Source: Delphinus delphis (taxonomy: Eukaryota > Chordata > Mammalia > Artiodactyla > Delphinidae). From it: DNA of 64,000 nucleotides. The translations under genes and the position numbers were made by a program. The notes under the pieces were generated by a model. The model did not search any database. It saw only the letters and a program-made list of their open reading frames with translations, and was not told the origin of the DNA. Positions within the stretch are counted from its first letter, which is position 1. Every line of letters begins with the position of its first letter. Location of the stretch: positions 23,060,994-23,124,993 of the forward strand of contig NC_082693.1 of NCBI RefSeq assembly GCF_949987515.2, read 5' to 3'. Of this stretch, positions 1 through 14,640 are shown in pieces.

Positions 1-2512
<2,512 letters not shown>

Positions 2513-2573
2513 ATTCCCAATTTTCTGCATTTGACTCCTGTAGCAATTAAAAAGCACTGTGAAGCTCTTAAAG
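2513..2573 (+). CDS. MRPS35: MRPS35 coding exon (second in window)
   Basis: A 61-nt exon encoding [20 protein letters not shown] plus the first base of an Asp codon completed in the next exon. The acceptor is TTTTAG at 2511-2512 and the donor is AAAG|GTATGT at 2574. The peptide is a well-conserved part of mS35. It ends in phase 1, which matches the AT that opens the exon at 10684, giving a split GAT codon. Confidence 0.95.
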
Positions 2574-3727
2574 GTATGTGGTTGTTTTGTAATATGAACT
2601 TAATATTAGTTTCATAGGAATCTCATTTCTAATGATAAAGGGGTCAGTTTATCAAGAGGATATAATATTTGTGAATATTTGTGTGCCCAAAGTAGGAGCA
2701 CTTAATATACAGAAAACATTTACAGAATTGAAGGAAGAAATAGAGAGCAATACAGTAATAGTAGGGAGCTTCAGTACTCCACTTTCAACAATGGGTAGAT
2801 CATCCAGACAGAAAGTCAGTAAGGAAACATTGGATTTAAACTTACATGTTAGATCAAGTGAATTTAACAGACATTTACAGAACATTCCATCCAACAGCAG
2901 TAGTATACACATTCTTCTCAAGTACACATGAAACATTTTTCAGGATAGATTATATGTTAGGCCACAAAATAAGTCTTAATAAACTTAAGAAGATTGAAAT
3001 CATATCAAGCATTTTTTCCAACCACAATGATATGAAACTAGAAATCTATTACAAGAAGAAAACTAGAAGATTAACAGATACGTGGAGATCAAATAGCATG
3101 CCCCTAAACGCATATTGATTTAAAGGAGCAATCAAAGAGAAATCAAAAAAATATCTTGAGATATGGAATATCCCCAAAGCAGTTCCAAGAGGGAAGTTTA
3201 TAGCAATAAATGCCTACATTAAGAATAAAGAAAAATGTTAAATAAACCACCTAACTTTAGATCCCAAGGAACTAGAAAAAGAAGAACAAACTTAGCCCAA
3301 AGTTAGTAGAAGGAAGGAAATAATGGTTGGAGTGGAAATAAATTGAGACTAAAAGGACAATAGAAAAGATCAGTGAAACTGAGAGCTTGTTTTTTGAAAA
3401 GGTAAACAACGTAGACAAACCTTTAACTAGACTCACCAAGAAAAAGAGAGGCCTCAAAATTATAAATGAAATAGGAGACATTGCAACTGGTATCACAGAA
3501 ATATTGGTACAAAGGATCTAAGAGACTACTGTGAACATTTTTATGCCAACAAATTGGGCAACCTAGAAGAAATGGATACATTCCTAGAAACATATAATAT
3601 ACCAAGACTGAATCATGAAGAAATAGAAAATCTGAACAGACCAGTTACTAGTAAGGAGATTGAATCACTGGTCAAAAACCTCCCACCAGGAAAAGTCCAG
3701 GACCAGATGGCTTCACTGGTGAATTCT

Positions 3728-3972
3728 TTTTTTTTTTTTTTTAATTGAATCATAGTTGATTTATAGTGCTTTGTTAGTTTCAGGTATATAGCAAAGTTAT
3801 TCAGTTATACATTTATTGTATATTAAGAATATATACATATTCTTTTTCAGATTCTTTTCCCTTATAGGTTATTACAAAATATTGAGTATAGGACCCTGTG
3901 CTATACAGTAGGTCCTTATTGGTTATCTATTTTATATATATTCGTGCGTATATATTAATCCCAAACTCCTAA
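3728..3972 (-). mobile_element. 5'-truncated cetartiodactyl L1 3' end
   Basis: A poly-T start followed by sequence that reads on the minus strand as the young cetartiodactyl L1 3' end (its complement includes the CCCTGTGCTATACAGTAGG segment). It is flanked by perfect 16-bp duplications TTCACTGGTGAATTCT at 3712-3727 and 3973-3988, which split the older L1 ORF2. This is a clear target-primed insertion. Confidence 0.9.
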
Positions 3973-4944
3973 TTCACTGGTGAATTCTACTAAACATATA
4001 AAGAATTACCAGTCGTTCTCAAACTCTTTTAAACAGTAGAAGAGGAGGGAACACCCACACTCATTTTATAAATCTAGCATTACCCTGATACCAAAGCCAG
4101 ATAAGGACAAATTACAGGCCAATATCCCTGATGAGCATAGATCAAAAATCCTCAACAAAATACTAGCAAACCAAATTCAATAGTACATTAAAAGGATCAT
4201 ACACCATGATCAAGAAGGATTTATTCCAGGGATGCAAGGTAGTTCTACACCTCCAAGTAAATCAACATGATACATCACATTAACAAAATGAAGGATGAAA
4301 ATCATATGATCATCTCAGTAGATGCAGAAAAAGCATTTGATAGAATTTAGCATCCTTTCATGAGAAAAGTCTCAACACAGTGGATATAGAGGGAACAAAC
4401 TTCAACATAATAAAGGCCACATATAACAAGTCCACAACTAGTATCATATTACAACCATGAAAAGCTAAAGGCTTTTCCTCTAAGATCAGGACAAGACAGG
4501 GATGCCCACTGTCACCACTTTTATTCAGCATAGTACTGGAAGTTCTAGCCAGAGCAGTTAGGCAAGAAAAAGAAATAAAAGACATTCACGTTGGAAAGGA
4601 AGAAGTAAAATTGTCTTTACTTGCTGAGGACATTATCTTATACATAAAAAATCTGAAACGTCCAGAAAAACTATTAAAATTAATAAACGAATTCAGTAAA
4701 GTTGCAGGATACAAAGTCGGTATCAAAAATCAGTTGCATTTTCTGCGGTGAACATGGGAGTTCAGAAAGAGATTTTTTTTAATTTGTAATTTAATTTAAT
4801 TTAAAATTTAATTTTTAAAATTTAAATGTAATTTAATTTTAACTTTTAATGTAATTTTTAAATTTGTAAATTAAATTTCTCTTTTTCTTAAAAGAGAAAT
4901 TAAGAAAATACTTTTATTTACAATAGCATCAAAAAAGAATAAAA

Positions 4945-5290
4945 TACTGGGTCAGGGGAGGGGGAATTGAATGAAGGCAGTCAAAAGGTACAGACTTCCA
5001 GTTATAAGGTAACTAAATACTAGGGATATAAGGTACAACATAATAAATATAATTAACACTGCTATATGTTCTGTATGAAAGTTGTTAAGAGAATAAATAC
5101 TAAGAGTACTTAAAACAAGGAAAACAAAATTTTTTTCTATTTATTTAATTTTGTATTTGAATGAGATGATGGATATTCACTGACTTTCTTGTGATGATCA
5201 TTTCATGATGTATGCAAGTCAGATCGTTATGCTGTAGACCTTAAACTTACACAGTGCTGCATGCTGATTATATCTCAGTAAAACTGGAAG
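4945..5290 (+). mobile_element. L1M-type 3' UTR piece nested in older L1
   Basis: Sequence around GGTCAAAAGGTACA and CTTCCAGTTATAAGG, ending with ATATCTCAGTAAAA, resembles the 3' UTR of old L1MA/MB elements. L1 ORF2-like sequence lies on both sides, so this is either a nested insertion or a rearrangement. An AT-rich TTTAATTT array precedes it. Confidence 0.6.
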
Positions 5291-6635
5291 AAATAAAAGA
5301 AAAACAAAATACATGAACGCAAAATAAAATAAGAGAATACTTTTAACCAAGGGGTGAAAGATCTATACACTGAAAACTGTAAAATATTGATGAAAGGAAT
5401 TGAAGAAGACACAAGTAAGTATAAGATATGGATTGGAAGAATTAATATTGTTAAAATGTCCATAAAACCCAAAGCAATCTACAGATTCAGTGTAATCCCT
5501 GTCAAAATTCCAGTGGTGTTTTTCACAGAAATGGAACAAACTCCTTAAATTTGTATAGAACCACAAAAGACCTCAAATAGCCAAAACAATATTGAGAAGG
5601 AAGAACAAAGCTGGAGGAATCACACATCCTGATTTCAAACTATATTACAAAGCGATAGTAGTAATCAAAACAGTATGTTATTGTCATGAAAACAGAGGCA
5701 TAGATCAATGGAACAGAACAGAGAGCTCCAAAATAAACTCATGTATATTTGGTTAATTAATTTATGACAAAAGAGCCAAAAATATTTAAGCAGGAAAGGA
5801 TAGTTTCTTCAATAAATGTTGGGAAAACTGGACAGACACATGTAGAAGAATGAAACTGGACCACATTTTTAACACTATACACAAAAATCAACTTGACATG
5901 AATTAAAAACTTGAACATAAGACCTGAAACTATAAAACTCCTAGAGGAAAACATTGGGTGTAAGCTCCTTGACATTCGTCTTGGCAATGAGTTTTTGGAA
6001 TTTGACACCTAAAGCAAAGGCAACAAAAGCAAAAATAGGTAGCAAGTGGGACTACCTCAAACTAAAAACCTTCCGCACAGCAAAGGAAACCATCAGTGAA
6101 ATGAAAAGGCAATCTGTGGAATGGCAGAAAATATTTGCAAATCATATATCTGATAAGGGTTAATATCCAAAATACATAAAGAACTCATATAACTCAATAG
6201 TAAAAAAAAAATCTGATTTTAAAATGGGCAGAAGAATCAAATAGACATTTTTCCAAAGAAGACATACAAATGGCCGGTGAGTACATGAAAAGATTCTCAA
6301 CTTCACTAATCATCAGGGAAATCAAAATCAAAAAAAAAAAAAATCAAAACCACAGTACCTGTTAAAATGACTCATCAGGAAGATGAGATAACAAGTGTTG
6401 ATGGGGACGTGGAGAAAAGGGAACCCTTGTGCACTGTTGGTAGGAATGCAAATTGGTGCAGCTGCTGTGGAGAACAGTATGAAGGGTCCTCAAAAAATTA
6501 AAAATAGAGCTGCTGTATGATCCAACAATCCCACTTCTTGGTATGTATCCAAAGGAAATGAAGACAATATTGAAGAGATATCTCAACTCCCATGTTCACT
6601 GCAGCATTATTCACAACAGTCAAGATATGGAAACA

Positions 6636-6822
6636 GCGCTTCCCTGGTGGCACAGTGGCTGAAAGTCCGCCTGCCGATGCAGGGGACACGGGTTCGTGCC
6701 CCGGTCCGGGAAGATCCCACGTGCTGTGGAGTAGCTGGGCCCGTGAGCCATGGCCACTGAGCCTGCACTTCCGGAGCCTGTGCTCCGTAACGGGAGAGGC
6801 CACAACAGTGAGAGGCCTGTGT
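6636..6822 (+). mobile_element. CHR-2 SINE, short cetacean form
   Basis: Starts GCGCTTCCCTGGTGGCACAG and contains the CCGGTCCGGGAAGATCCCA and TGAGCCTGC..CCGGAGCCTG blocks of CHR-2. It ends at GAGAGGCC..TGT. It is flanked by the perfect 14-bp duplication AAGATATGGAAACA at 6622-6635 and 6823-6836, within the 3' part of the old L1. This is a tRNA-derived pol III element moved by L1. Confidence 0.92.
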
Positions 6823-7557
6823 AAGATATGGAAACAACCTAAGTGTTCATCGGTGGATGGATGGATGGATGAAGAAGATGTGGTGTATACACACACATGC
6901 ACATACGAACAGTGGAATATTATTCAGTCACGAGAAAGAAGGACATCCTGCCATTTGTGACAATGTGGAGGGACCTTGAGGGCATTATGCTAAGTGGAAT
7001 ATGTCAGACAGCATGACAAATACTATATAATTATCACATATTTGAAATCTGAAAAATCTGAGATCATAGAAACAGGGTAGGGTGGTGGTTACCAGGGACT
7101 GAGGAGTGGAGGAAAAAGAGAGCTCTTCAAAGAGTACAAACTTGCAGTTATCTGCTGAATAAGTTCTGGGGATCAGAAACCATAATCCTTGCTCAGGTAG
7201 GTTAGGGACTTATTGTTGAATTATAGAAAGCATATACATAAAAAGGCTGAAGAAAATATTGTAGAGTGTTAACAACAGATGCAAATCAATGTGGTCCAAA
7301 CTGAAGATAGTGTAGAAGGATGCTGAGTAGCTGAATAGTCAGTGGGGCCAGTAATGGGATACTTTGCAGAAAAGGGTTATCTTGAAGAAATTGTTCAAAA
7401 TTTTAAAGGAATTAGAAGTGATATATACCTGTGGTGAAATTAAATAGTACAAGAGCTGATGATGAAAAGTAATAGTCTCTTGCTTCTTCTGTCCCTCCCT
7501 GGCCCCTCATTCCAGACGTGTTCTCTTTTAGTCATTATTTAGGTCTTATCATTTATA

Positions 7558-7592
7558 TGTGTGTGTGTGTGTGTGTGCGCGCGCGCGCGTAT
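7558..7592. repeat. GT/GC dinucleotide microsatellite
   Basis: An uninterrupted TG run passes into a CG run, followed by AT-rich palindromic sequence to about 7690. The GT-GC alternation is a potential Z-DNA tract in an intron. Confidence 0.85.
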
Positions 7593-8240
7593 AATTTTAT
7601 ATATTCTTTAAACACATAAAGAATATATTATATATACTCTATACATAGTATATATAAATGTAAATTATATGTATAGTTTGATATATATAAAATGGAACTA
7701 ATCACCTGAATACGATTATACCTCCATTTCTAGACTTGTTAAATTTCAACAATATCTGTTGATTGCTAGTTGTAAATAGAGATTTTACTCACCTGTACTA
7801 CCATCTTTCTTCTTCCCACATAAATGGAGGTAAAGGCAAAGAGCACTTTTTGTTCATGGTTCATAATATATACAATATTCCAATTCAATTTCTGTTCTAG
7901 TTGTATTGGACTATATATAGGTAAGCAAACTTGAGTTGTTTTAGGTTTGTAGATATTACTTATTGATCATGTAGTTTAATGCAAGAGTTAGTACCTTTGA
8001 AGTCTTAAATTTATGCTGATTTAAAGGTGATGTATATACATGCTCAGTATACTTGTTAAGTCTTTTCAGGAAAGAAAATGAAACCTAGAAACTTCACAGG
8101 TAGCCTGATTATGCTAAAAGGAGAAATAAGTTAGTGAACATGATTATGATGAAATTTGAGCTTCTGGGAGGGCCTTCCATTGAAAATTATAAGGAAGGAG
8201 AGAAAATAAAGAGGTTTTAAAAAGAGGGCTAAAAAGTAGG

Positions 8241-8311
8241 AATAATAACCTTACTCTTGAAATGAAATAATAACCTTACTCTTGAAATAATAACCTTACT
8301 CTTGAAATGAA
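8241..8311. repeat. Three-copy 21-26-bp tandem repeat
   Basis: The unit AATAACCTTACTCTTGAAAT occurs three times in a row with small length differences, inside an MRPS35 intron. This is a short minisatellite-like array with no sign of function. Confidence 0.85.
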
Positions 8312-8819
8312 GAAAAATCTCTTACTATTTTCATTCATTTATGTGGTCTTTTGTTTTGGGACATTATGATGCATTTATGTCCCTTTGTATGTTTCTATAT
8401 TTGTTGATATTAGCCTGATATTAGACTGACACAGATCACCGTTGCACATTTGTGCCGCATATGACACAAATCATATATCATTTTTTGATCCTTTGTAAAG
8501 CCAGTTAACAAATGCATTACCCTGTGATAAATTCAGTAGTTTTCCTTTTTAAACAATATTTTTAAATGTGCATTTATAATTTAGAAACTGGTCATTGTAA
8601 TGAGGTAGTTCTAAAATACTTAATAATTTTCAAATGAAAGGCTTTCATACAGCATATTTAGAAGAGTAGCATTATATTTTACAGTATTTAAGTGAATGTT
8701 TTAATCTTTCCTTAATTTTGCCTTTACACTTTTGCCAGCTTCTAGATTTAGATTGTATCTTCCAGATAACTCAAAGGCTTTTCAAATATTTCTTCTGAGT
8801 TTTCTTTCAAGTAGGTCAG

Positions 8820-8960
8820 TTCAGATTTTGTATCTAACTTGCAAATGGAAAATTTGAAGCACAGGAGAGTTAGGTAATTTACCAAAACTTTAATAATCGT
8901 GGCAGAAGTTAAGTAAAAACCAAGGTCTTCTAAAGTCTAGTCTGTTGCTCTACTTATCAG
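8820..8960 (-). mobile_element. Probable MIR SINE fragment
   Basis: Diverged sequence with the reverse-MIR pattern (AAATTTGAAGCACAGGAGAG, then AGGTAATTTACC, then a run ending CTGTTGCTCTACTT). Boundaries are uncertain. Confidence 0.45.
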
Positions 8961-10086
8961 ATGAATAAAAGGCTAATAGAGGTCTATTATGTACTTTTCA
9001 GTTGGCTGTGTTTTCTTGAACATATAATCAGGTAATTTAATTTAAAAGCTGTAATTATCATCTGGTGATTGAAATGACTTACCTAAAGTTTAAAAAAAAA
9101 AAAAAAGTCGGTACAAATCCAGTAACTCATAAAATTCCCCAAAGTAGTCTGTCTTATAAAGTGCCTGACAGTGTTGCATCTTATAGTACAGGAAACTGGA
9201 ATTCGTTCATAATGGGAATGAAATTTAACCCCAGTAATTTTGTTCTGTTCATTTTATTTAAATGTCAAAATGTTCTTAATGGCAAAGATATTTCTTTCCC
9301 CTCAAAGTGTGTGAGTATTGATCTCTTAAACACAGTTTTTAGGGAATAGTGTGAGCTATACTTAATTTGCTAACGTATATTTAGTCCCAGATCTTGGAAA
9401 GTCTCTGTAATCCAGAGTGACATTTTGCTGACTGATATTAAAGCCTAAATGGGAGCTAAATATAGTGCTTATTATAAGAAAGTTGTTAGCTGAGGGAAAA
9501 TGTTATTGGAGAAAGCACGGATCCATGGGGTCTAATGTGTTTGACCTAAGAAACCAATTACTTTTTCTTAGAATGAGGCTATTTAGGAAATGAGGTTTCT
9601 ATTGAGGGGAACCTGATAATGCCAGAAGTTTTCATCCCAGGCTGAGAGTCCTGTACCACACTAACTTGATAGGAATAGGGCAAAATAAAATCAGCTGCCC
9701 ACCTATGAAGTCCCTCAATACTAGTAGTACTGATAGCTGCGGGAGGCTGGGAGTTCTCTCTTTTCCTTTAAAGATTTTTTTTTTTTTCATTTGAGGCCTG
9801 AGTTTACACCTCTGTGCTGTGAGCAGTGTTCTCAGTGCTTGGAACTTCGGTTGTAGCCCAGGTCTCAGACCCAGACCCACTCCTCTCTAGGCTATCTGTC
9901 TTACCTGAAGGTGAGGACAAGTCTGTTCCTTTTTCCACTGAGCCCCAGTAGCTCAGAAGTCACATCGAAGAAACATGATTTACTGGAAGGATCATTTAAA
10001 GGTGATCGAGGCTTTTGTACCTGTTATAGTTAGAGGCCCTATTGAACTCAGTTTCTGAAAGAAGGTTGACCACATCTCAGTAGAGC

Positions 10087-10208
10087 TTTTTTTTGTTTTT
10101 GGCTGTGCCGCAAGGCTTGCTGGATCTTAGTTCTCTGACCAGGGATTGAACCCAGGCCACAGCAGGGAAAACGCCGAGTCCTAACCACTGGACCTCCAGG
10201 CAGTTCCC
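10087..10208 (-). mobile_element. CHR-1-like tRNA-Glu SINE
   Basis: A poly-T lead, then GGCTGTGCCGCAAGGCTTGC, CAGGGATTGAACCCAGGCC (reverse B box) and CCTAACCACTGGACC, ending CAGTTCCC. This is the reverse complement of a tRNA-Glu-derived SINE of the CHR-1/ruminant tRNA type. Confidence 0.85.
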
Positions 10209-10683
10209 TCTCAGAGTTTTTTCAGAGGTTCTTTCACTTCCCTTCAGCTGATTTTTAGTAACCTTCATTTGGGTGTGAACTAATATTATCTATTGCCTTT
10301 TCAAAAACAGTAATTCTCAGGGCACTATGAACTGCTTGCTTTTAGTTGATGAGGAAATAAACTGTCTCATAACAGATATGTGCAAAGCTATAATAAACTT
10401 CCATCAAGTCTATAGCTCCTTTTAACTGCTCCCCACCAAACCTGAACTATCCAAATCATTCCCTTAATTCCCTAAATAGGATTCACTTAGGAAGAAAAGG
10501 GATGCATGCAGGATGATGATGTATATATAAGTGCAGAAGAGAATCTGTTGTTTCATTTCATGTTTCATTTCATGTATCTTGAAAGGTGATCTCCCTCAAT
10601 AATTTGATTTTGTCGGTTAGCATACATTATAAGGAGAATTTACTTACAAAACTATAAATGAGATAATTTTTTTTAATTCTCAG

Positions 10684-10823
10684 ATTTTTGCACCGAGTGG
10701 CCAGCTGCATTAGACAGTGATGAGAAATGCAGGAAGCATTTTCCAATTGAAATTGACACAGCTGGTTATGTATCAGCGGGACCATCTATTCGAAACCCCA
10801 AAGCACGAGTAGTGACATTAAGG
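10684..10823 (+). CDS. MRPS35: MRPS35 coding exon (third in window)
   Basis: A 140-nt exon that completes the split Asp codon and encodes [20 protein letters not shown] onward to ...[10 protein letters not shown]. The acceptor is TCTCAG at 10682-10683 and the donor is AGG|GTAAGA at 10824. It ends in phase 0. This is the centre of the mS35 family domain, closely matching mammalian orthologs. No stop or indel is present. Confidence 0.95.
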
Positions 10824-10964
10824 GTAAGAGTTAATTTTTTAAAAATAAGAATTATTGGAACATACTATTTTATAATAGTATTTTGTATGCGTGATTATAA
10901 AACTGACACATACTTATAGAAATTTGGAGAATATAAAAGTTTTTTTAAGTATAAAATAAAATTG

Positions 10965-11271
10965 GGGCTTACCTGGTGGCGCAGTCATTGAGAATCTGCC
11001 TGCTAATTCTGGGGACACGGGTTCGAGCCCTGGTCTGGGAGGATCCCACATGCCGCGGGGCAACTAGGCCTGTGAGCCACAACTACTGAGCCTGCGCGTC
11101 TGGAGCCTGTGCTCCGCAACAAGGGAGGCCGTGATAGTGAGAGGCCCGCGCACCGCAATGAAGAGTGGCCCCCGCTTGCCACAATTAGAGAAAGCCCTCG
11201 CACAGAAATGAAGACCCAACACAGCCAAAAATAAATTAATTAATTAATAAACTCCTACCCCCAACATCTAA

Positions 11272-11302
<31 letters not shown>

Positions 11303-11304
11303 AA
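10965..11304 (+). mobile_element. CHR-2 SINE with long tail and ATAA repeat
   Basis: Carries the CHR-2 core (CTGGTGGCGCAG; GACACGGGTTCGAGCCC as B box; CGCAACAAGGGAGGCC), continues through AGAAAGCCCTCGCACAG and GAAGACCCAACACAGCC, and ends in an (ATAA)n tail. AATAAAATTG at 10955-10964 and 11298-11307 is a likely target-site duplication. Confidence 0.88.
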
Positions 11305-12109
11305 TTGCCTGTAATTCCACCACTCAAATAACCACTGTTGACTACAGGAGCTCATTTTAGTATATATACAGTCAGCCTTTGTGTATATTAATGGGATGAT
11401 ACTATATTTGATTAGTTGCTCAAATTTTGTTTAACAATGTGAATTTAAAATTTTCAATGTTATTAAACACTGTTTAATGTTAATAGTGTTATTAAACACT
11501 ATTTAATGAATAGTGTGTAAATGAGGGTCTGTTAATGTGCCAGGACAATGTTTGAGGCTAGGGGTGCAACACTGATCAATTCAGACATAGTCCTTTTCTG
11601 AGACCGAAGTGGGAGAGACAAGTAATTCTATAGCGTAGATCTACCATAATTTATTTAAATTACCCATATCATGGGATATTTAGGCTTTCTAACAGTTTTC
11701 TTTATTAGAAAAATATAATATTCTTGAGATCAATATTTGTATATATTCCTGATTATGTTCCTAGGATAACTTACTAAAATGAGAAGTTAGGTCAAAGGAT
11801 ATAGATCTTTTGAAGATTTTTGATATATATTGTGAAAGGTTTTTGATTATATATTATAAAATTCCTGCAGGCAATGTAACAAATACAACACCAGCAGATT
11901 GTGACAAAGCGTGTTTTCCTGTACTCTCACCAGCCTAGATATTATTATTACCTATCAGCTTGATAGGTAAACTATATCTTATGTTTAAAATATGTATGCC
12001 TTTGAATTCAAATGAAGGTGAGAATGTATTCCTTTGTAAAGTGCTTATTTTTTTTCTCCTTTGCCCATTTTGATGGTATATTGATTTCTTATATACTTCT
12101 TTTTCCTTT

Positions 12110-13385
12110 TTAATAACAGCTTTATTGAGATATAATTCACATACTGTAGAATTCATCCTTTTTAAAGTTTACAACTCAGTAGTTTTTAGTATATCAGAGT
12201 TGTGCAACCATCACCACTGCCTGACTCCAGAAATTTTCATCACCATAAAAAGAGATCCCATACCCATTATCAGTCAATCCCCGTTCAACCCTGCTCTTCA
12301 CCACCCCCAAGCTCCTGTCAACAGCTAATCTACTTTGCCTATTGATATTTCCTATAAATGAATCAAACAGTATGTATACTTTGGCTTAGTATAATGCTTT
12401 CAGAGTTTCATCTGTTATAGCATGTATCAGTTCTCTATTTCTTTTATTGCCAGATAATGTTTGATTTTATGGATATACCATGTTTTATTTATCCACTTAT
12501 CTGTCAGTAGACATCTGAGTTGTTTCCACTTTTTGGTTGTTAGAAATAATGCTGCTGTGAACCTTTGTGTACGGGTTTTTGTGTGGACATAGGTTTTTAG
12601 TTCTGTTGGCTATATACCTAGAAGTAGAATTGTTGGGTCGTATGGTAACTCCATGTGCAACATTTTGAGGAACTACCAAGCTGTTTTACAAAGTGACTGC
12701 ACTGTTTCATAAGCAGTGTTTGAGGGTTTCAATTTCTCCACATCCTCCCTAATGATTGTTGTTGGTCTTTATAGTTTTCACCATTCTAATGGGTGTGAAG
12801 TATCTCTTTATGGTTTTGGTTTACATTTCCCTGATGACTAATGATGAGCAATTTTTCATGTGCTTATTGACCATTTGTATATCTTCTTTGGGGAAATGTC
12901 TTTAAGTTCTTTGCCCATCTTTTGAGTAATTTGACTTTTTGTTTTTCAGTTGTGTTTTTTATTTATTCTTCATACCAGTTGCTTATCAGATATATGACTT
13001 GCAAATATTTTCTCCCATTCCATGCATTGTCATCTCACTTTCTTGATGGTGTTCTTTTAAGCACAAAAATTTTAATTTTGGTGAAGTCCGATTTATGCAT
13101 TTTTTTTCTTTGTTTCTTGTGCTTTTGGTGCCATATGTAAGAAAACATTGTCTAATTCGAGGTCATGAAGATTTATTCCTATGTTTTCTTCTGAGAGTTT
13201 TGTCTCTTACATTTAGGTCTGTGATTCATTTTCAGTTAATTTTTATATATGGTGTAAGGTAGGGAACCAACTTTATTTTGCATGTGGATATTCATTTGTC
13301 TCAGCACTACTTGTTGAAAAGACTATTTTTCCCCCATTGAATTGTTTTGACACCCTTGTCAAAAATGGTACAGTTATTTTTTAAT
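12110..13385 (-). mobile_element. Old L1 3' region
   Basis: Reads as the complement of an L1M 3' end: AACAGCTTTATTGAGATATA, then ..GTTGTGCAACCATCACCAC.., TCCACTTTTTGGTTGTTAGA and the usual TTGAGGAACTACCAAGCTGTTTT. It is diverged and has no open ORF2. Edges are approximate. Confidence 0.8.
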
Positions 13386-13419
13386 TTTTTACTTGGCTAC
13401 TTTACCAAATTCTGTTTTT

Positions 13420-14640
13420 TAACCTTTCTTATCAAAAATTCCAAATGTATATAGAGAGTAGTATAATAAATACCCATACACATGGCACATGGTTGTATCA
13501 ATAATAATTAATATTTTGATGAGTTTAAAATATTGAGTGCTTGATACACTTATACAGATACACACTCCTGTGTATTTATTTGTGTGTTTTTGGTTTAAGT
13601 GTTTACTTTAAAATTACTAATATCTGACTTTTCATACTAAAATGTTAGTGTGTTATCTCTAAAAATTAATGAAAATTTCCTATATAATTCCAGTATAATT
13701 AATACAGCTAATAAAATTTTCAGTAATTTTTTAATACCATCTAAAATGTGTACTCCACGCTCAGATTTCCCCAGTTGTCTCACCAAAATGTTTAAATAGC
13801 TTTTTTGTTTAAACCAGGATCCAGTCAAGCACTGTTACATTTGCTTAAAATGTCACTTAGATCTTTTAAAATCTAGAACAGCAAACTACCTCACCCCTCC
13901 TCTTCCTGCTCCCCCAAGCTGCAACCCCCATCATGACACAGACATGGTAAAGAGACAGAAATTTTATCCTTGCAGCGCTTCCTACCTTCTGAATTTGTCT
14001 CCATGCATCCTGGTGTCATTTACCTTATGTCTCTATCTCCTGTGTTTCCTATAAAGTGGAAGTTAGATTTAAGGGACTGATTAGATTACAGTAAACTATT
14101 TTGACAAGAATACTTGATAGATGTTGCTATGTATTTTATATTGCATTACATGAGAGGGCACGTAAAGTCTGGTTGCCTCGTTCTTAGTATGCTGAGATTG
14201 ATCACTTGGTTAAGAGGCTGACAACCCAATCTTTCCATTGTGAGGTTATAGGTTGTCATTTTTTGCTTTTCCCTTGAACAGGTAATGTGTAGATGGGTAT
14301 ATTCAGCAAATTTTGATCAAGTAAAGTCATATTCTTTTTGATGTTCAAAGTGTGTCCTAACTTTGGCCAGTAGGATCTCTTCTAAACTGATTCCTATGTC
14401 CTTTTATTACAAGCCCATTAGCACTGGAAAATTTCCTTGCCTTCTGGCACAAGGTGGACCAGGCTTACGATATAGAATATTCCTTATCCCAGACCTGGAA
14501 TTAGCTATTTCTCCAGGAGCTCTGATACCTTTTAGTGAACATTGATGTTTGGAGACCAAAATTGGGATGCTAGGACTTTTTGGTTGATTCTTTGGGTGAT
14601 TTCTCAAGAAATAAATGATAATTAATGGTAGTTTTAGTTC
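13420..14640 (-). mobile_element. Old L1-type element, first copy
   Basis: Matches, with heavy decay, the same family as 15190-16330. Shared landmarks are the AGCTATTTCTCCAGGAGCTC block and the TCCAGTCAAGCACTGTTACATT block. Probably an old L1M, minus strand. The family is recalled from memory, so the sub-family is not given. Confidence 0.5.

Larger units (their letters stand above)
2640..7190 (+). mobile_element. Old LINE-1, ORF2 to 3' UTR, heavily interrupted
   Basis: Stretches of plus-strand sequence translate, with stops and frameshifts, into L1 ORF2. About 2850-3110 gives endonuclease-like peptide (YRTFHP..FRIDYMLGHK). About 4020-4760 is the reverse-transcriptase part. About 5330-6600 is the C-terminal part, and about 6900-7190 is 3' UTR-like. 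The copy is dead. It is broken by an L1 3' end (3728-3972), an AT-rich expansion (about 4775-4880), another L1 3' UTR (about 4945-5290) and a SINE (6636-6822). Boundaries are approximate. Confidence 0.85.
2574..10683 (+). other. MRPS35 intron (8.1 kb)
   Basis: The first half is an old, repeatedly interrupted L1 (about 2640-7190). After it come a GT/GC microsatellite (7558-7592), a small tandem repeat (8241-8311), a probable MIR (8820-8960) and a minus-strand tRNA-Glu SINE (10087-10208). In about 9000-10080 I see only unique AT-rich sequence and nothing coding. Confidence 0.7.

Noticed and set aside
2632..3118. Overlapping plus-strand frames that look like a short protein pair
   Set aside because: They translate to broken L1 ORF2 endonuclease sequence; they are part of the dead L1.
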